Assembly (NCBI GenBank): GCA_046046455.1
Contig: JBJOJS010000116.1
Span: 1-64,000 of the forward strand
Direction of reading: 5' to 3'
DNA length: 64,000 nucleotides
DNA from: Mxb001 sp046046455
GTDB taxonomy: Bacteria > Actinomycetota > Actinomycetes > S36-B12
Of the stretch, positions 18,680 through 27,076 are shown one piece after another (positions within the stretch are counted from its first letter, which is position 1; the number at the start of each line of letters is the position of its first letter). The notes beneath the pieces are model-generated. The model was not told where the DNA came from and did not search any database. It saw only the letters and a program-made list of their open reading frames with translations. The translations under genes were made by a program, and so were the position numbers.

Positions 18680-18874
18680 ATGGCCGACGACAAGGACACC
18701 CCCGCGGCGGACGCTCCCAGCGATGACCCAAAGGAGCGCTACCGCCAGGCGCTCGAGCGCAAGAAGGCTCAGGGTGGCCATCAAGGCCACGGTCAGGCGT
18801 CGTCAGGCAACTCGGCGAAGGGCTCGTCGGCCAAGGCCGGCGGCAAGCGGGAGTTTCGCCGCAAGAGCGGCTAG
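18680..18874 (+). CDS. DUF5302 small basic protein
   Basis: A 64-residue hydrophilic protein: an acidic N terminus, a conserved-looking RYRQALERKKAQ helix, a Gly/Ser/Lys linker and a C-terminal FRRKSG. This is the DUF5302 layout of actinobacteria, whose function is unknown; the FRRKSG ending is characteristic. The ATG at 18680 has a weak GGAG upstream. It lies 34 bases after the PemK-like gene on the same strand and 24 bases before a large inverted repeat. Confidence 0.82.
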   Translation: MADDKDTPAADAPSDDPKERYRQALERKKAQGGHQGHGQASSGNSAKGSSAKAGGKREFRRKSG

Positions 18875-18898
18875 CAACCCTCGCTGCCCGCGGCGTAG

Positions 18899-18960
18899 GC
18901 CGAGTGTGCACTTGTGCACCTCCGACGGGCTCCTGTCAGCGGCACAAGTGCACACTCGGC
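18899..18960. repeat. 19-bp perfect inverted repeat with 24-nt loop
   Basis: Arms 18899-18917 and 18942-18960 are exact reverse complements (the left arm starts GCCGAGTGTGCAC). Each arm also contains the small palindrome GTGCAC. It lies between the convergent DUF5302 gene and the oxidase gene. No U-tract follows on either side, so it could be a bidirectional terminator, a protein-binding site or a dispersed palindromic element. Confidence 0.85.
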
Positions 18961-18995
18961 ATATTCCGTGCCTCGCAGCATCGCCGAACGAGCGG

Positions 18996-20795
18996 CTAGT
19001 AGCCCTCGCTGCCGACGCCCTTGTGCACGGTGAAGAGATTGGTCGGGTCGTACTTCTTCTTCACACTGAGCAGGCGCGGATAGTTGCTGCCCCAGAACTC
19101 GGTCTGCCACCCCTCCTGGAAGTAGTTGCCCTCGTTCGAATACGAGCCACCACCCGGCGTCGCCCTGTGGACAAACGACGAAGCCGTCATCACGCCGTCG
19201 TACTGAGCTTGCGACACGGCACGGTCGGGCTCGTGGCCCGCGATCCCGGGGTACTTGCTCTGCTTCCACGCACCGACGGTGATGAAGGCGACGTTGTCGA
19301 AGACCGCCGGATTGATGGAGGTGGTGAGGTCGCGCGCCTTTGCCTCGGGGTGCTCGCCGTACAGGGCCTTGTTGGTCTGCCACAGGATGAGCGAGGTGCG
19401 TGAGGCGTCGAAGAGTCCCTGGGCGAGGGTCCGCGCCTTGTCGCCCTGCGTCATCGACCACGGCACGCCGCGCCCGTCATAGGCGCCCCAGTACGCCGCG
19501 ACCTCGGCGGCATTGCCGGTCCACCAGAAGTAGCCCGCGGGCGCATTGCGGCGGTTGTCGAAGATCGCCTCGGTGACGGTGGGGTTCCAGCGATTGCGGA
19601 AGGGCTGGGAACTGAACTTCACGTCGACGGTGAAGTCCTCCGGGCGCGCGCGCAGGGGTGCGAGGAAGGGTTCCCACGCCGCCTGGGCTGCCTCGGTGGT
19701 GATGTCGAGGAACGTCGTCCCGACCTGCATGACGTTGAGTCCCGTGTCGAACTTCTCCGCCATGGCGTAACCCTCGTTCAGGATGACACCCTCGCCCCAG
19801 ACGGGATCGATGAGCGTGGTCCCGGCGAACTCCACGTAGCGTTGGAGCAGCTCGAGGAAGGCCGCATCGGACTTGGCCGTGATCGGACCACCAATCCAGC
19901 CGGAGATGGTGGGTTCGGGATGCGCGAGGTAGGTCATGTGCGTGACGACGCCGAAGGTGCCGCCGCCGCCACCGCGCAACGCCCAGTAGAGGTCGGTGTT
20001 CTGATAGGCATTGGCCGTCACGATCTTGCCGTTCGCCAAGACGACGGTGAGTTCGAGGACTCCGGCAGCACCACTGCCGAATCGCTTGCTGAAGGAGCCG
20101 AAGCCTCCGCCGAGCGCGAATCCGCCGCACGCGCCCACGCTCGTGCATCCACCGCCCTGGATGTAGAGGCCGTTGGCCGAGGCGATCTTGTAGGCCTCGA
20201 GCCAGCGATTGCCCGCAGTGGTGGTCACGGCGTTCACCGGAGCAGTCCCCGGAGGGGCTCCCTTGGGCACGAAGGACTCCCTATGCACGGTGACCTGGCG
20301 CATGTTGTGCGTCCAGATGAGGAGAGACCGCTCGTCACCGCAGGAGCGGCCGTAGTAGTCGTGACCCGTGCCTTTGACCACGAGCCGCACGCGATGCTTG
20401 CGCGCGAAGTCGATGCCTGCCTGGATGTCGGACGCACTCTCCGCGGCGACGGCGTACCCACTGGGTGTGGATGTCCATGCCTTGTACATGCCAGTCGACT
20501 GAGTGGCGCCAGCCTGCTCCTCGAGGTACCACGGGTTGCGGAACTTCGCGGGCACGGCCGCACCGGGCTTGAGATGGGCCCACGGCTGCTGCGGCCGGAT
20601 CAGTCGCCTCCCCACCTTGCTGCGCAGCTCGTCCCACACCCTGGCATCGGGCCACTTCGTGTAGCCGCCGGACGATGCTGCGGGCGCGGCCTCGGCCGCA
20701 CCGGCCGGGAGGGCTGCGACGGCGGCAGCTCCCGCGGTTGCCCCGGCCGCGAGGCCGAGGAAGGTGCGACGACGCAGGTGCGGGGTTTCGGTCAT
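18996..20795 (-). CDS. Tat-exported FAD-dependent oxidase, berberine-bridge-enzyme (BBE) type
   Basis: A 599-residue secreted flavoprotein. A Tat signal (RRRTFLGLAAGA, residues about 8-35, ending near AEAAPA) precedes a PCMH/FAD-binding 4 domain. The conserved His of GHDYYGRS and the Cys of GGGCTSVGACGG occupy the positions used for bicovalent FAD attachment in this family, so 8-alpha-histidyl and 6-S-cysteinyl links are likely. The C-terminal BBE motif NEGNYFQEGWQTEFWGSNYPRL is complete. Such enzymes oxidise sugars, alkaloids or other alcohols using oxygen. Start ATG 20795; the frame is open upstream. No partner gene identifies the substrate. Confidence 0.88.
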   Translation of the reverse strand: MTETPHLRRRTFLGLAAGATAGAAAVAALPAGAAEAAPAASSGGYTKWPDARVWDELRSKVGRRLIRPQQPWAHLKPGAAVPAKFRNPWYLEEQAGATQSTGMYKAWTSTPSGYAVAAESASDIQAGIDFARKHRVRLVVKGTGHDYYGRSCGDERSLLIWTHNMRQVTVHRESFVPKGAPPGTAPVNAVTTTAGNRWLEAYKIASANGLYIQGGGCTSVGACGGFALGGGFGSFSKRFGSGAAGVLELTVVLANGKIVTANAYQNTDLYWALRGGGGGTFGVVTHMTYLAHPEPTISGWIGGPITAKSDAAFLELLQRYVEFAGTTLIDPVWGEGVILNEGYAMAEKFDTGLNVMQVGTTFLDITTEAAQAAWEPFLAPLRARPEDFTVDVKFSSQPFRNRWNPTVTEAIFDNRRNAPAGYFWWTGNAAEVAAYWGAYDGRGVPWSMTQGDKARTLAQGLFDASRTSLILWQTNKALYGEHPEAKARDLTTSINPAVFDNVAFITVGAWKQSKYPGIAGHEPDRAVSQAQYDGVMTASSFVHRATPGGGSYSNEGNYFQEGWQTEFWGSNYPRLLSVKKKYDPTNLFTVHKGVGSEGY

Positions 20796-20920
20796 GCGAC
20801 GTGCATACCAGGGCGGAGCGGGTAGGTCGACACGTGCGCCGGGATAGACGGGGTAGCCCGACAAACCCGCCCCTCGCGTCTGGCACAGTGGGCGGCTCGT
20901 CGACCTGAGAGGGAGGTGCC

Positions 20921-21760
20921 ATGGGCGCCCTGCTCGCCCTGGTATCCAGCGTGGCCTGGGGCAGCGCCGACGTGGCCGGCGGACTCGGTGCGCGGCGGGT
21001 AGGCAGCGTCAGGGTCATCGCGGTCAACTATCCGGCCGGTGCGATCGTCCTCACGTTCTTCGCACTCCTCGTCGTCCCGGGGACCATCGACCAGACCGTC
21101 ATCCTCCTCTCGCTTGCGACCGCCGTGGTCGGCACGCTGGGCATGGTCCTGCTGTACGCCGCCCTCGCACTGGGACCGATGGGGATCGTTTCGCCTCTCA
21201 CCGCCATCGGCGGCGCCGCGGTCCCGGTCGCCGTCGGCATCGTGCGCGGTGAGCCGCTCACGGTGCCCTTCGTCATCGGTGCCGCACTCGCGGTCGTCGC
21301 GGTCGTCCTCGTCAGCCGCGAATCAGGGCCGCACGCCCGCATCACCCCTCGAGCGCTTCTGCTCTCCGCCGCGGCCGGCCTCGCGATCGGACTCTTCCTC
21401 ACCGCACTCGGGATCGCGCCCGAGGGATCCGGGGTCTGGGCGGCGACGCTGAGTCGATGGTGGTCGACCCTGGGCATGATCGCCGTCACCATCTACCTCT
21501 TCCGCCGTAGCGGCCGAGGGTCATGGCAGCCCTATCCGTGGGCCTTCGCTATCGGAGCCGGCGTGCTCGATGCCCTAGCCAACGGCTTGTTCCAGCTCGC
21601 CGCGCAGGATGGCGAACTCGCGGTCGTCGCCGTGATCGGGTCGCTCTACCCGGCCACCACGCTGCTCATCGCGCATTTCCTGCTCAAGGAGCGCATGTCT
21701 GCCGTGCAGTGGGGTGGCGTCGTGCTCGCACTGGGAGCGGTAGTCGCCCTCACCGTGTAG
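20921..21760 (+). CDS. EamA/DMT superfamily transporter
   Basis: A 279-residue protein with about ten hydrophobic helices arranged as two EamA halves: GALLALVSSVAWGSADVAGG at the start of half one, and LLLSAAAGLAIGLFLTALGI starting half two. The final helix block, FLLKERMSAVQWGGVVLALGAV, is the typical EamA ending. Family members export metabolites or amino acids. ATG 20921 has GGGAGGTGCC just before it. Its 3' end overlaps the 3' end of the convergent threonine aldolase gene by 11 bases. Confidence 0.88.
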   Translation: MGALLALVSSVAWGSADVAGGLGARRVGSVRVIAVNYPAGAIVLTFFALLVVPGTIDQTVILLSLATAVVGTLGMVLLYAALALGPMGIVSPLTAIGGAAVPVAVGIVRGEPLTVPFVIGAALAVVAVVLVSRESGPHARITPRALLLSAAAGLAIGLFLTALGIAPEGSGVWAATLSRWWSTLGMIAVTIYLFRRSGRGSWQPYPWAFAIGAGVLDALANGLFQLAAQDGELAVVAVIGSLYPATTLLIAHFLLKERMSAVQWGGVVLALGAVVALTV

Positions 21761-22871
21761 CGGCCAGCGCGGCGGCGCTGGCCTCAAGAATCGACTCGAT
21801 ATCCGCGTCCTCGATCCCGCGGTGCGTCACCGCGCGTACCTGACCGTGCGGATAGGCCACCATTCCCACGCCGAGCTCCCGCAGCGCGGCGAGGTAGGCC
21901 GTCCGGCGAGCCGGACCCCCATCAACAGCGAACAGCACGAAGTTGGTCGCGACGCGATCAGGATCGAGTTGCGCCCCGTCGGGCTGCGCCAGGTGACCGG
22001 GCGAGACGATGCCGTCCTGCGCGCGCAGACCCTCGGCCAGCATCCGCGCACGCCGGTGGTCCTCTGCGAGGCGCTGCACCGTGCCGGCGGGACCGTCCTC
22101 GAGCGCGATGAGACCCGCAGCAGCGAGCACGCCGGCCTGCCGCAAGCCACCGCCGAGGAGCTTGCGCGCACGACGCGCGCGCCAGATGAAGTCCTGCGAC
22201 CCGACCACGACACTCCCCACAGGAGCGCACAGCCCCTTGCTCAGGCAGAAGGTCGCGGAGTCCGCGTCACGCACGAGGTCGGCGACGGGCACATCGAGCG
22301 CCACCGCGGCATTGAACAGGCGGGCACCATCGACATGGATGGGGAGGTCAGCGGGCAGCGCCGCGCGAAGTCGCACCATGTAGTCGGGGGTGATCGGCCG
22401 ACTCATGGTGTGCGCATGGCAGTTCTCGACCACCACCAGGCTCGTGATGGGGCAGTGCGGGTCTCCGGAGTCCTGGATCGCGTCGAGTACGGCTTCGATC
22501 GGCATCTCGCCGTCGGAGGTCTCAGCGATAGGCCGCATTCCCGCCCCCGCGACCACGGCGTAATTGGCCGCCTCGTCGTTGAAGACGTGAGCCTCTGCTG
22601 GAGCGATGATCTCTCCCCCGCGCGGCACATGTGCCATCAGGCTGACGAGATTGCCCATGGTGCCCGAGGGGACGAAGAGTGCAGCCTCCTTGCCGAGAAG
22701 CTGCGCGGCGCGCGCCTCGAGGGCGAGGATCGTGGGGTCATCACCAAAGACGTCGTCGCCCACGGGTGCCTGCGCCATCGCCGACCGCATGGCCGGGGTG
22801 GGATGCGTGACCGTGTCGGAGCGCACGTCGATCCTGGGAGCCCGTGGCCACTGAGGCTCGCCGTACGACAT
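21750..22871 (-). CDS. ltaE: L-threonine aldolase (PLP-dependent, low specificity)
   Basis: A 373-residue fold-type I PLP enzyme. DVRSDTVTHPTPAMR at the N terminus, GDDVFGDDPT, FVPSGTMGNLVSLMAH and AHVFNDEAANYAVVAGAG are threonine-aldolase blocks. PLP would be held by HVDGARLFNA and the Schiff-base Lys in FCLSKGLCAPVGS. The reaction is L-threonine to glycine plus acetaldehyde. Start ATG 22871. The neighbouring gene upstream on the same strand (TAP-like) ends nine bases before, so co-transcription is possible, but no shared pathway is obvious. Confidence 0.92.
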   Translation of the reverse strand: MSYGEPQWPRAPRIDVRSDTVTHPTPAMRSAMAQAPVGDDVFGDDPTILALEARAAQLLGKEAALFVPSGTMGNLVSLMAHVPRGGEIIAPAEAHVFNDEAANYAVVAGAGMRPIAETSDGEMPIEAVLDAIQDSGDPHCPITSLVVVENCHAHTMSRPITPDYMVRLRAALPADLPIHVDGARLFNAAVALDVPVADLVRDADSATFCLSKGLCAPVGSVVVGSQDFIWRARRARKLLGGGLRQAGVLAAAGLIALEDGPAGTVQRLAEDHRRARMLAEGLRAQDGIVSPGHLAQPDGAQLDPDRVATNFVLFAVDGGPARRTAYLAALRELGVGMVAYPHGQVRAVTHRGIEDADIESILEASAAALAATR

Positions 22872-22880
22872 GGCCCGACC

Positions 22881-24365
22881 CTAGTCGCAGACGGTTCCGG
22901 GCTCGGGGAGTGCACCGTCGATGAGGAATTCGTCGACCACCGCGTCGGTGCAGTCCGAGCCCTCGCGATAGGCCGTGTGCCCATCACCCTCGCGCACGAG
23001 CAGTACGGCGTCACCGAGCTGGGCGACGAGGACCTCTCCCCACTCGAACGGAGTCGCGGGATCGTGCGTCGTCGCGACGACAAGGATCGTCGGCGGCACA
23101 CCCACGGGCTCCGGGGGCGGCGACGCCGTCACCGAGGCGCAGGGCACGTTGCCCCATGCGAGGTACTCGCCGAGGAAAGGCGCCGCGGTCGCGAGACGAT
23201 CGACGGATGCCTCGATGTCCGTCGGGGCCACTCGATCACGACACGAGATCGCATAGAACGCGTCGAACGCGTTGTCGCGATAGCTCCCATCGGATGCCCG
23301 GCCGATGCGCTCGTCGAGCATGCGCTGCAGCGGTGTGCCATCGCCAGCGACGAGCGAGGCGAGCGCATCTCGCAACTGCGGTCGATCGCTGACGCGGTAG
23401 AGCGACATGAGGATCGCGTAGGTCGCCGCAGCCTCCGTGAGCGGACGCTCCGGGTCTCCCGTGGGCGCCGGTGCGGCATCGAGACCCTCGAGCACCTCGC
23501 GCAGGCGGGCCAACCCGACCTCGGCATCCGGGTCTTCGCCCAGCGGGCAGTCCCCCTCTGCCGCGCAGTACTCCACGAAGCGGCGCAGTGAGTCCTCGAA
23601 GCCCCGGGCCTGCCCGAGGGTGAGTTCCTCCGCATCGAGATCGGCAGGAAGTGGCCCGTCGAGCACGAATCTGCCCACGCGTCCGGGGAAGAGTGCGGCG
23701 TACGTCGCTCCGAGATGAGTGCCGTAGGACACACCGAGATAGTCGAGCCGCTCCTCTCCGAGAGCAGCGCGCAATACGTCGAGATCGCGGGCCGCATCCG
23801 CGGTCGACATGTGGTCGAGCAGCCCTTCGACAGGTGCGGTGCACTCCAGCAGTGCGCTCGCGCCCATGAGGGCATCGATCTCGGCCGGACTGTCGGGCGT
23901 GCCATCGATGGAGATGAGCCGATCGAATCCGGCATCATCCGAGCAGTCGACAGGTGCCGACTGACCGACTCCACGAGGATCGAAGCCGACGACGTCGAAG
24001 GCATCGTGCACCTCCTCGGTCACGATCGCACTTGTGGCGCGCGCGTACTCGAGGCCGCTCGACCCTGGTCCTCCGGGATTCACGACGAGTGACCCTCGGG
24101 CATCACCGGTCGCTGGGCTGCGCAGCACGGCGATGTCCAGGGTTGCGCCATTCGGATCCGTGTAATCCACGGGCACGACCAGGCTGGCGCACTCGAAGCC
24201 GTCGCAGTCGGTCCAGGCGAGCTGCTGCTCGTAGAAGCGCGCAAGATCGGGTGCCGGTGGACTCGGAGTCGACGACGGTGTCGCCGGGGTCGCCGCTGGG
24301 GCCGCGCACGCGGCAAGGACGCCCATGAGCAGCGTCGCCCCGACGACCGGCACGCGAGACCCCAC
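22881..24365 (-). CDS. lipoprotein alpha/beta hydrolase, tripeptidyl-aminopeptidase (TAP) type
   Basis: A 494-residue secreted hydrolase of the S33/TAP class. The lipoprotein signal ends in the lipobox LAAC near residue 18, followed by a Thr/Pro-rich linker. The oxyanion motif NPGGPGSSGLEYA and the nucleophile GVSYGTHLGATYAALFP (Ser of GxSYG) are clear. A TAP-like C-terminal domain contains SCRDRV, VVATTHDPATPFEWG (acid) and EGDGHTAY (His). Mycobacterial and streptomycete relatives cleave N-terminal tripeptides or esters. Start GTG 24365 has no obvious Shine-Dalgarno, so the start is less sure. Confidence 0.88.
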   Translation of the reverse strand: MGSRVPVVGATLLMGVLAACAAPAATPATPSSTPSPPAPDLARFYEQQLAWTDCDGFECASLVVPVDYTDPNGATLDIAVLRSPATGDARGSLVVNPGGPGSSGLEYARATSAIVTEEVHDAFDVVGFDPRGVGQSAPVDCSDDAGFDRLISIDGTPDSPAEIDALMGASALLECTAPVEGLLDHMSTADAARDLDVLRAALGEERLDYLGVSYGTHLGATYAALFPGRVGRFVLDGPLPADLDAEELTLGQARGFEDSLRRFVEYCAAEGDCPLGEDPDAEVGLARLREVLEGLDAAPAPTGDPERPLTEAAATYAILMSLYRVSDRPQLRDALASLVAGDGTPLQRMLDERIGRASDGSYRDNAFDAFYAISCRDRVAPTDIEASVDRLATAAPFLGEYLAWGNVPCASVTASPPPEPVGVPPTILVVATTHDPATPFEWGEVLVAQLGDAVLLVREGDGHTAYREGSDCTDAVVDEFLIDGALPEPGTVCD

Positions 24366-24431
24366 CCGGGGAGGCTACGTGCGCGATGGCCGCGGATGCC
24401 ATGCGGGGCATCCACGGCGTAACGTGGATGC

Positions 24432-25274
24432 ATGGCCAGCGACCGCGACCAGTTCGCCCGCGTCGTGCAGACGAGTATCGCGCGCGGCATGGATGTCGTG
24501 GATGCCTGGCGCCTCGCCCGGTCCCAGCGGCCCAGTGCGCAGGCCCGCGCGCTCCAGGCGGAGGAGCAACGACGACTCGCCGAGCAGCAGCGGGCCCTGC
24601 GACGACACCAGCGCCGCGCTCGGATGCTGGACAACGAGGTCACCGGCGGCACGGCGGTGGCCGGGGTCGCCGGCACCCTCGGCGTCCTCGACATCGTCCT
24701 GGAGAGCACCGCGTCGACCGCCGGCGTCTACGGGCCCGCGTGGGTGTGGGTCGTACTCGCCGCCGGCGGTGGAGTCGTCGCCGCCGTCGCGCGCCGCAAG
24801 CGTGCGCAGCTCCCACCCGCACCGCGCGTCGACGCGGTCACCCTCGCGCCCGTGGCCATTCCACCCGATGCCATCGGAGCGGAGCAGGCCCAGCGCCTCA
24901 CCTCACTGCGCCTGCAGCTCACGCAGGTCATCCCGGCAATAGAGCGACTCCATTCCGGCGCCGCTGCAGACCTACGCCGCGCTGACCTCGAGGCAGCACC
25001 GCAGTTGCACGCGCTGGTTGATCGACTCGTGGTGCTGCACGGCATCCGCATCGAGATGGCCGGCACGCAGGCGGAGGCGGCGGCGACCTCGGCGGCGGTC
25101 GAGGTCCGCGAACGACTCTCGACGGGATGCGCGACGTATGAGCGACTCATCACCGCGTCCGCGACGATGCTGGCCGCGCCGGATATTGCCCGCGGGACGG
25201 ACGAGGTACTCATGCCCGCCCTCGAGGGTCTTGCCGCCTACACGCACGGACTCAAGCGGGCCGCTAACTCCTAG
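24432..25274 (+). CDS. membrane protein with coiled-coil N terminus, unknown (PspM-like layout)
   Basis: A 280-residue protein. Residues about 36-66 are an Ala/Gln/Arg-rich helix likely to coil. Two close hydrophobic segments (about 74-90 and 101-120) form a membrane hairpin, and the rest is a soluble helical domain with Leu/Ala heptads. This order resembles what I recall of actinobacterial PspM phage-shock proteins, but no PspA gene is adjacent, so the resemblance is not an assignment. ATG 24432. Its 3' end overlaps holB's 3' end by four bases. Confidence 0.65.
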   Translation: MASDRDQFARVVQTSIARGMDVVDAWRLARSQRPSAQARALQAEEQRRLAEQQRALRRHQRRARMLDNEVTGGTAVAGVAGTLGVLDIVLESTASTAGVYGPAWVWVVLAAGGGVVAAVARRKRAQLPPAPRVDAVTLAPVAIPPDAIGAEQAQRLTSLRLQLTQVIPAIERLHSGAAADLRRADLEAAPQLHALVDRLVVLHGIRIEMAGTQAEAAATSAAVEVRERLSTGCATYERLITASATMLAAPDIARGTDEVLMPALEGLAAYTHGLKRAANS

Positions 25275-26437
25275 CGGACCCGGACCAGCGGGTCCTTGAC
25301 CTCGACCAGCATCGACTCGAGCACCAGGGGCAGCGCACCGTTGGCCTGCACGGCGAGACGCCCGCGCTCGATCGCATCGAGACGACGACCGGTGTCGGTG
25401 GCTGTGCTCGTAGCAGCCTCATGGGTCAACTGCGTGCGCATCTCGTCGTTGACCAGCGGCACTCCCGCATCGAGCTGCAGGACGAGGACGTCCCGGTAGT
25501 AGGTGAGCAGATCGACGAGTGCACGATCGAGTTGATCTCGGACGGCACGCTTGCGACGACTCGCCTGCATCTTGCGCAGTTCCTTCAGCGCACGGTCGGC
25601 CAGTTTGTCGAATCGTGCCTTGGTGACACCCTCCGCGCCAGCGCCATAGGCCCGCATGAGCGACTCCTCCTCGCCGGCATCGAGAGCGTCGGTGATGCTG
25701 GCGGCGTCCTCGGTCGCCATCGCGAGCAGTTCCTCTGCTGCGGCAAAGCACGAGGACAGGTCCCGCAGCCCATCCGGGATCCGCAGCACATCCTGGCGCC
25801 GGCGGCGCGCCTCATCGTCCGTCGCGAGCGCGCGCGCTCGGCCGATGTGCCCCTGGGAGGCGCGTGCGGCAAACGCGGCCATGGCCGGATCGACCCCGTA
25901 ACGGTCGCGTAGGGCATCGGCGACCTCCGCGGTCGACGGAGTGCGCAGATGCACCGACCGCGTCCGTGACCGGATCGTGGGGAGCACATCCTCGGGGCTC
26001 GGTGCGCACAGCAGCCACACCAGATGCGGTGGCGGCTCCTCGAGGACCTTCAGCAGGACATTGACGGCCTGCTCCGTGAGGCGATCAGCGTCCTCGATGA
26101 CCACGATGTGCCAGGGCGCATCAGCGGGCACCACTGCCGCCTTGACGACGAGGTCGCGCGCGTCCTCGACGCCGTAGCTCAGAGTCTCGGAGCGGACAAG
26201 ATCGACATCGGGATGCGAACCTGCGACCGCGGTGGTGCAGATCGAACAGGCACCGCACCCCTGATCAGGGCACTGGAGCGCAGCGGCAAAAGCCGCCGCA
26301 GCTGTAGAACGCCCCGACCCGGGCGGGCCGGTGATGAGCCACGCGTGCGTCATCGCCGCCGGATCCGCCGCGGCGTGGGCAAGCTCTTCGACGACCGCGT
26401 CCTGACCGATCAGGGAGTCCCAGACGCTCGGCGCCAT
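25271..26437 (-). CDS. holB: DNA polymerase III delta-prime subunit
   Basis: A 388-residue clamp-loader AAA+ protein. N-terminal VWDSLIGQDAVVEELAHA matches the family start. A modified Walker A, GPPGSGRST (Lys replaced by Arg, as expected for delta-prime, which does not hydrolyse ATP), is near residue 36. A zinc-type Cys cluster CPDQGCGACSIC follows, then EDADRLTEQAVNVLLKVLEEPPPHLVWLL with sensor 1 at RSRTRSVHL. Start ATG 26437 overlaps the tmk stop (ATGA). The operon is topA-tmk-holB. Confidence 0.93.
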   Translation of the reverse strand: MAPSVWDSLIGQDAVVEELAHAAADPAAMTHAWLITGPPGSGRSTAAAAFAAALQCPDQGCGACSICTTAVAGSHPDVDLVRSETLSYGVEDARDLVVKAAVVPADAPWHIVVIEDADRLTEQAVNVLLKVLEEPPPHLVWLLCAPSPEDVLPTIRSRTRSVHLRTPSTAEVADALRDRYGVDPAMAAFAARASQGHIGRARALATDDEARRRRQDVLRIPDGLRDLSSCFAAAEELLAMATEDAASITDALDAGEEESLMRAYGAGAEGVTKARFDKLADRALKELRKMQASRRKRAVRDQLDRALVDLLTYYRDVLVLQLDAGVPLVNDEMRTQLTHEAATSTATDTGRRLDAIERGRLAVQANGALPLVLESMLVEVKDPLVRVR

Positions 26438-27057
26438 CAGGCGTCGCCCACCAGCGCGCTCACGGCCACGGCGATCTCCACGGCGAGATCCTCGGCTGGC
26501 CGCGAGCCGTCGAGCACGAGGTAGCGGTCCGGAGTCGCTGCGGCGATGTCGAGAAAGGCCTGGCGCACCCGTGCATGCCACTCGAGTGGCTCGGACTCCA
26601 GGCGATCGGGGCCGACGACGCGCGCGAGCCCCAGCGCAGGATCGACGTCGAGCACGATGGTGAGGTCGGGCACGAGTCCACCGGTGGCCCACAGGCTCAA
26701 CTCCGCGACGCGCTCAGCACCGAGTCCGCGGGCGACCCCCTGGTAGGCGACAGACGAGTCGAGGAAGCGATCCGAGATGACGATCTCCCCCTGCTCCAGG
26801 GCGGGACGGATGACGCGAGCCGCGTGATCGCCGCGCGCAGCGGCGAAGAGCAATGCCTCTGCGCGATCATCGAGACCGGCGTTGGCGGGATCGAGAAGCA
26901 CCTCGCGGATGGCCTCGGCAACGGGGGTGCCTCCTGGCTCACGGGTGCGGCGCACCCGATGGCCGCGGGCTTCGAGGTAGTCGGCGAGTGCGCTCGACTG
27001 CGTCGACTTGCCCGCGCCCTCGCCGCCCTCGAAGACGATGAAGCACGCTGCGGTCAC
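26437..27057 (-). CDS. tmk: thymidylate kinase
   Basis: A 206-residue P-loop kinase converting dTMP to dTDP. The P-loop FEGGEGAGKSTQ is near residue 9. The DR motif-bearing segment SDRFLDSSVAYQGVARGL is intact, and REPGGTPVAEAIREVLL supplies the dTMP-site Arg. The LID region lies near EPLEWHARVRQAF. The start is GTG 27057, 19 bases from the topA stop. Length is standard. It is co-transcribed with topA and overlaps holB. Confidence 0.95.
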   Translation of the reverse strand: MTAACFIVFEGGEGAGKSTQSSALADYLEARGHRVRRTREPGGTPVAEAIREVLLDPANAGLDDRAEALLFAAARGDHAARVIRPALEQGEIVISDRFLDSSVAYQGVARGLGAERVAELSLWATGGLVPDLTIVLDVDPALGLARVVGPDRLESEPLEWHARVRQAFLDIAAATPDRYLVLDGSRPAEDLAVEIAVAVSALVGDA

Positions 27058-27076
27058 GCCCCGAGCCTACGGGTGA

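Noticed and set aside
21822..23591. 589-codon plus-strand open frame
   Set aside because: Antisense to threonine aldolase and the TAP-like gene, both of which show clear catalytic motifs.
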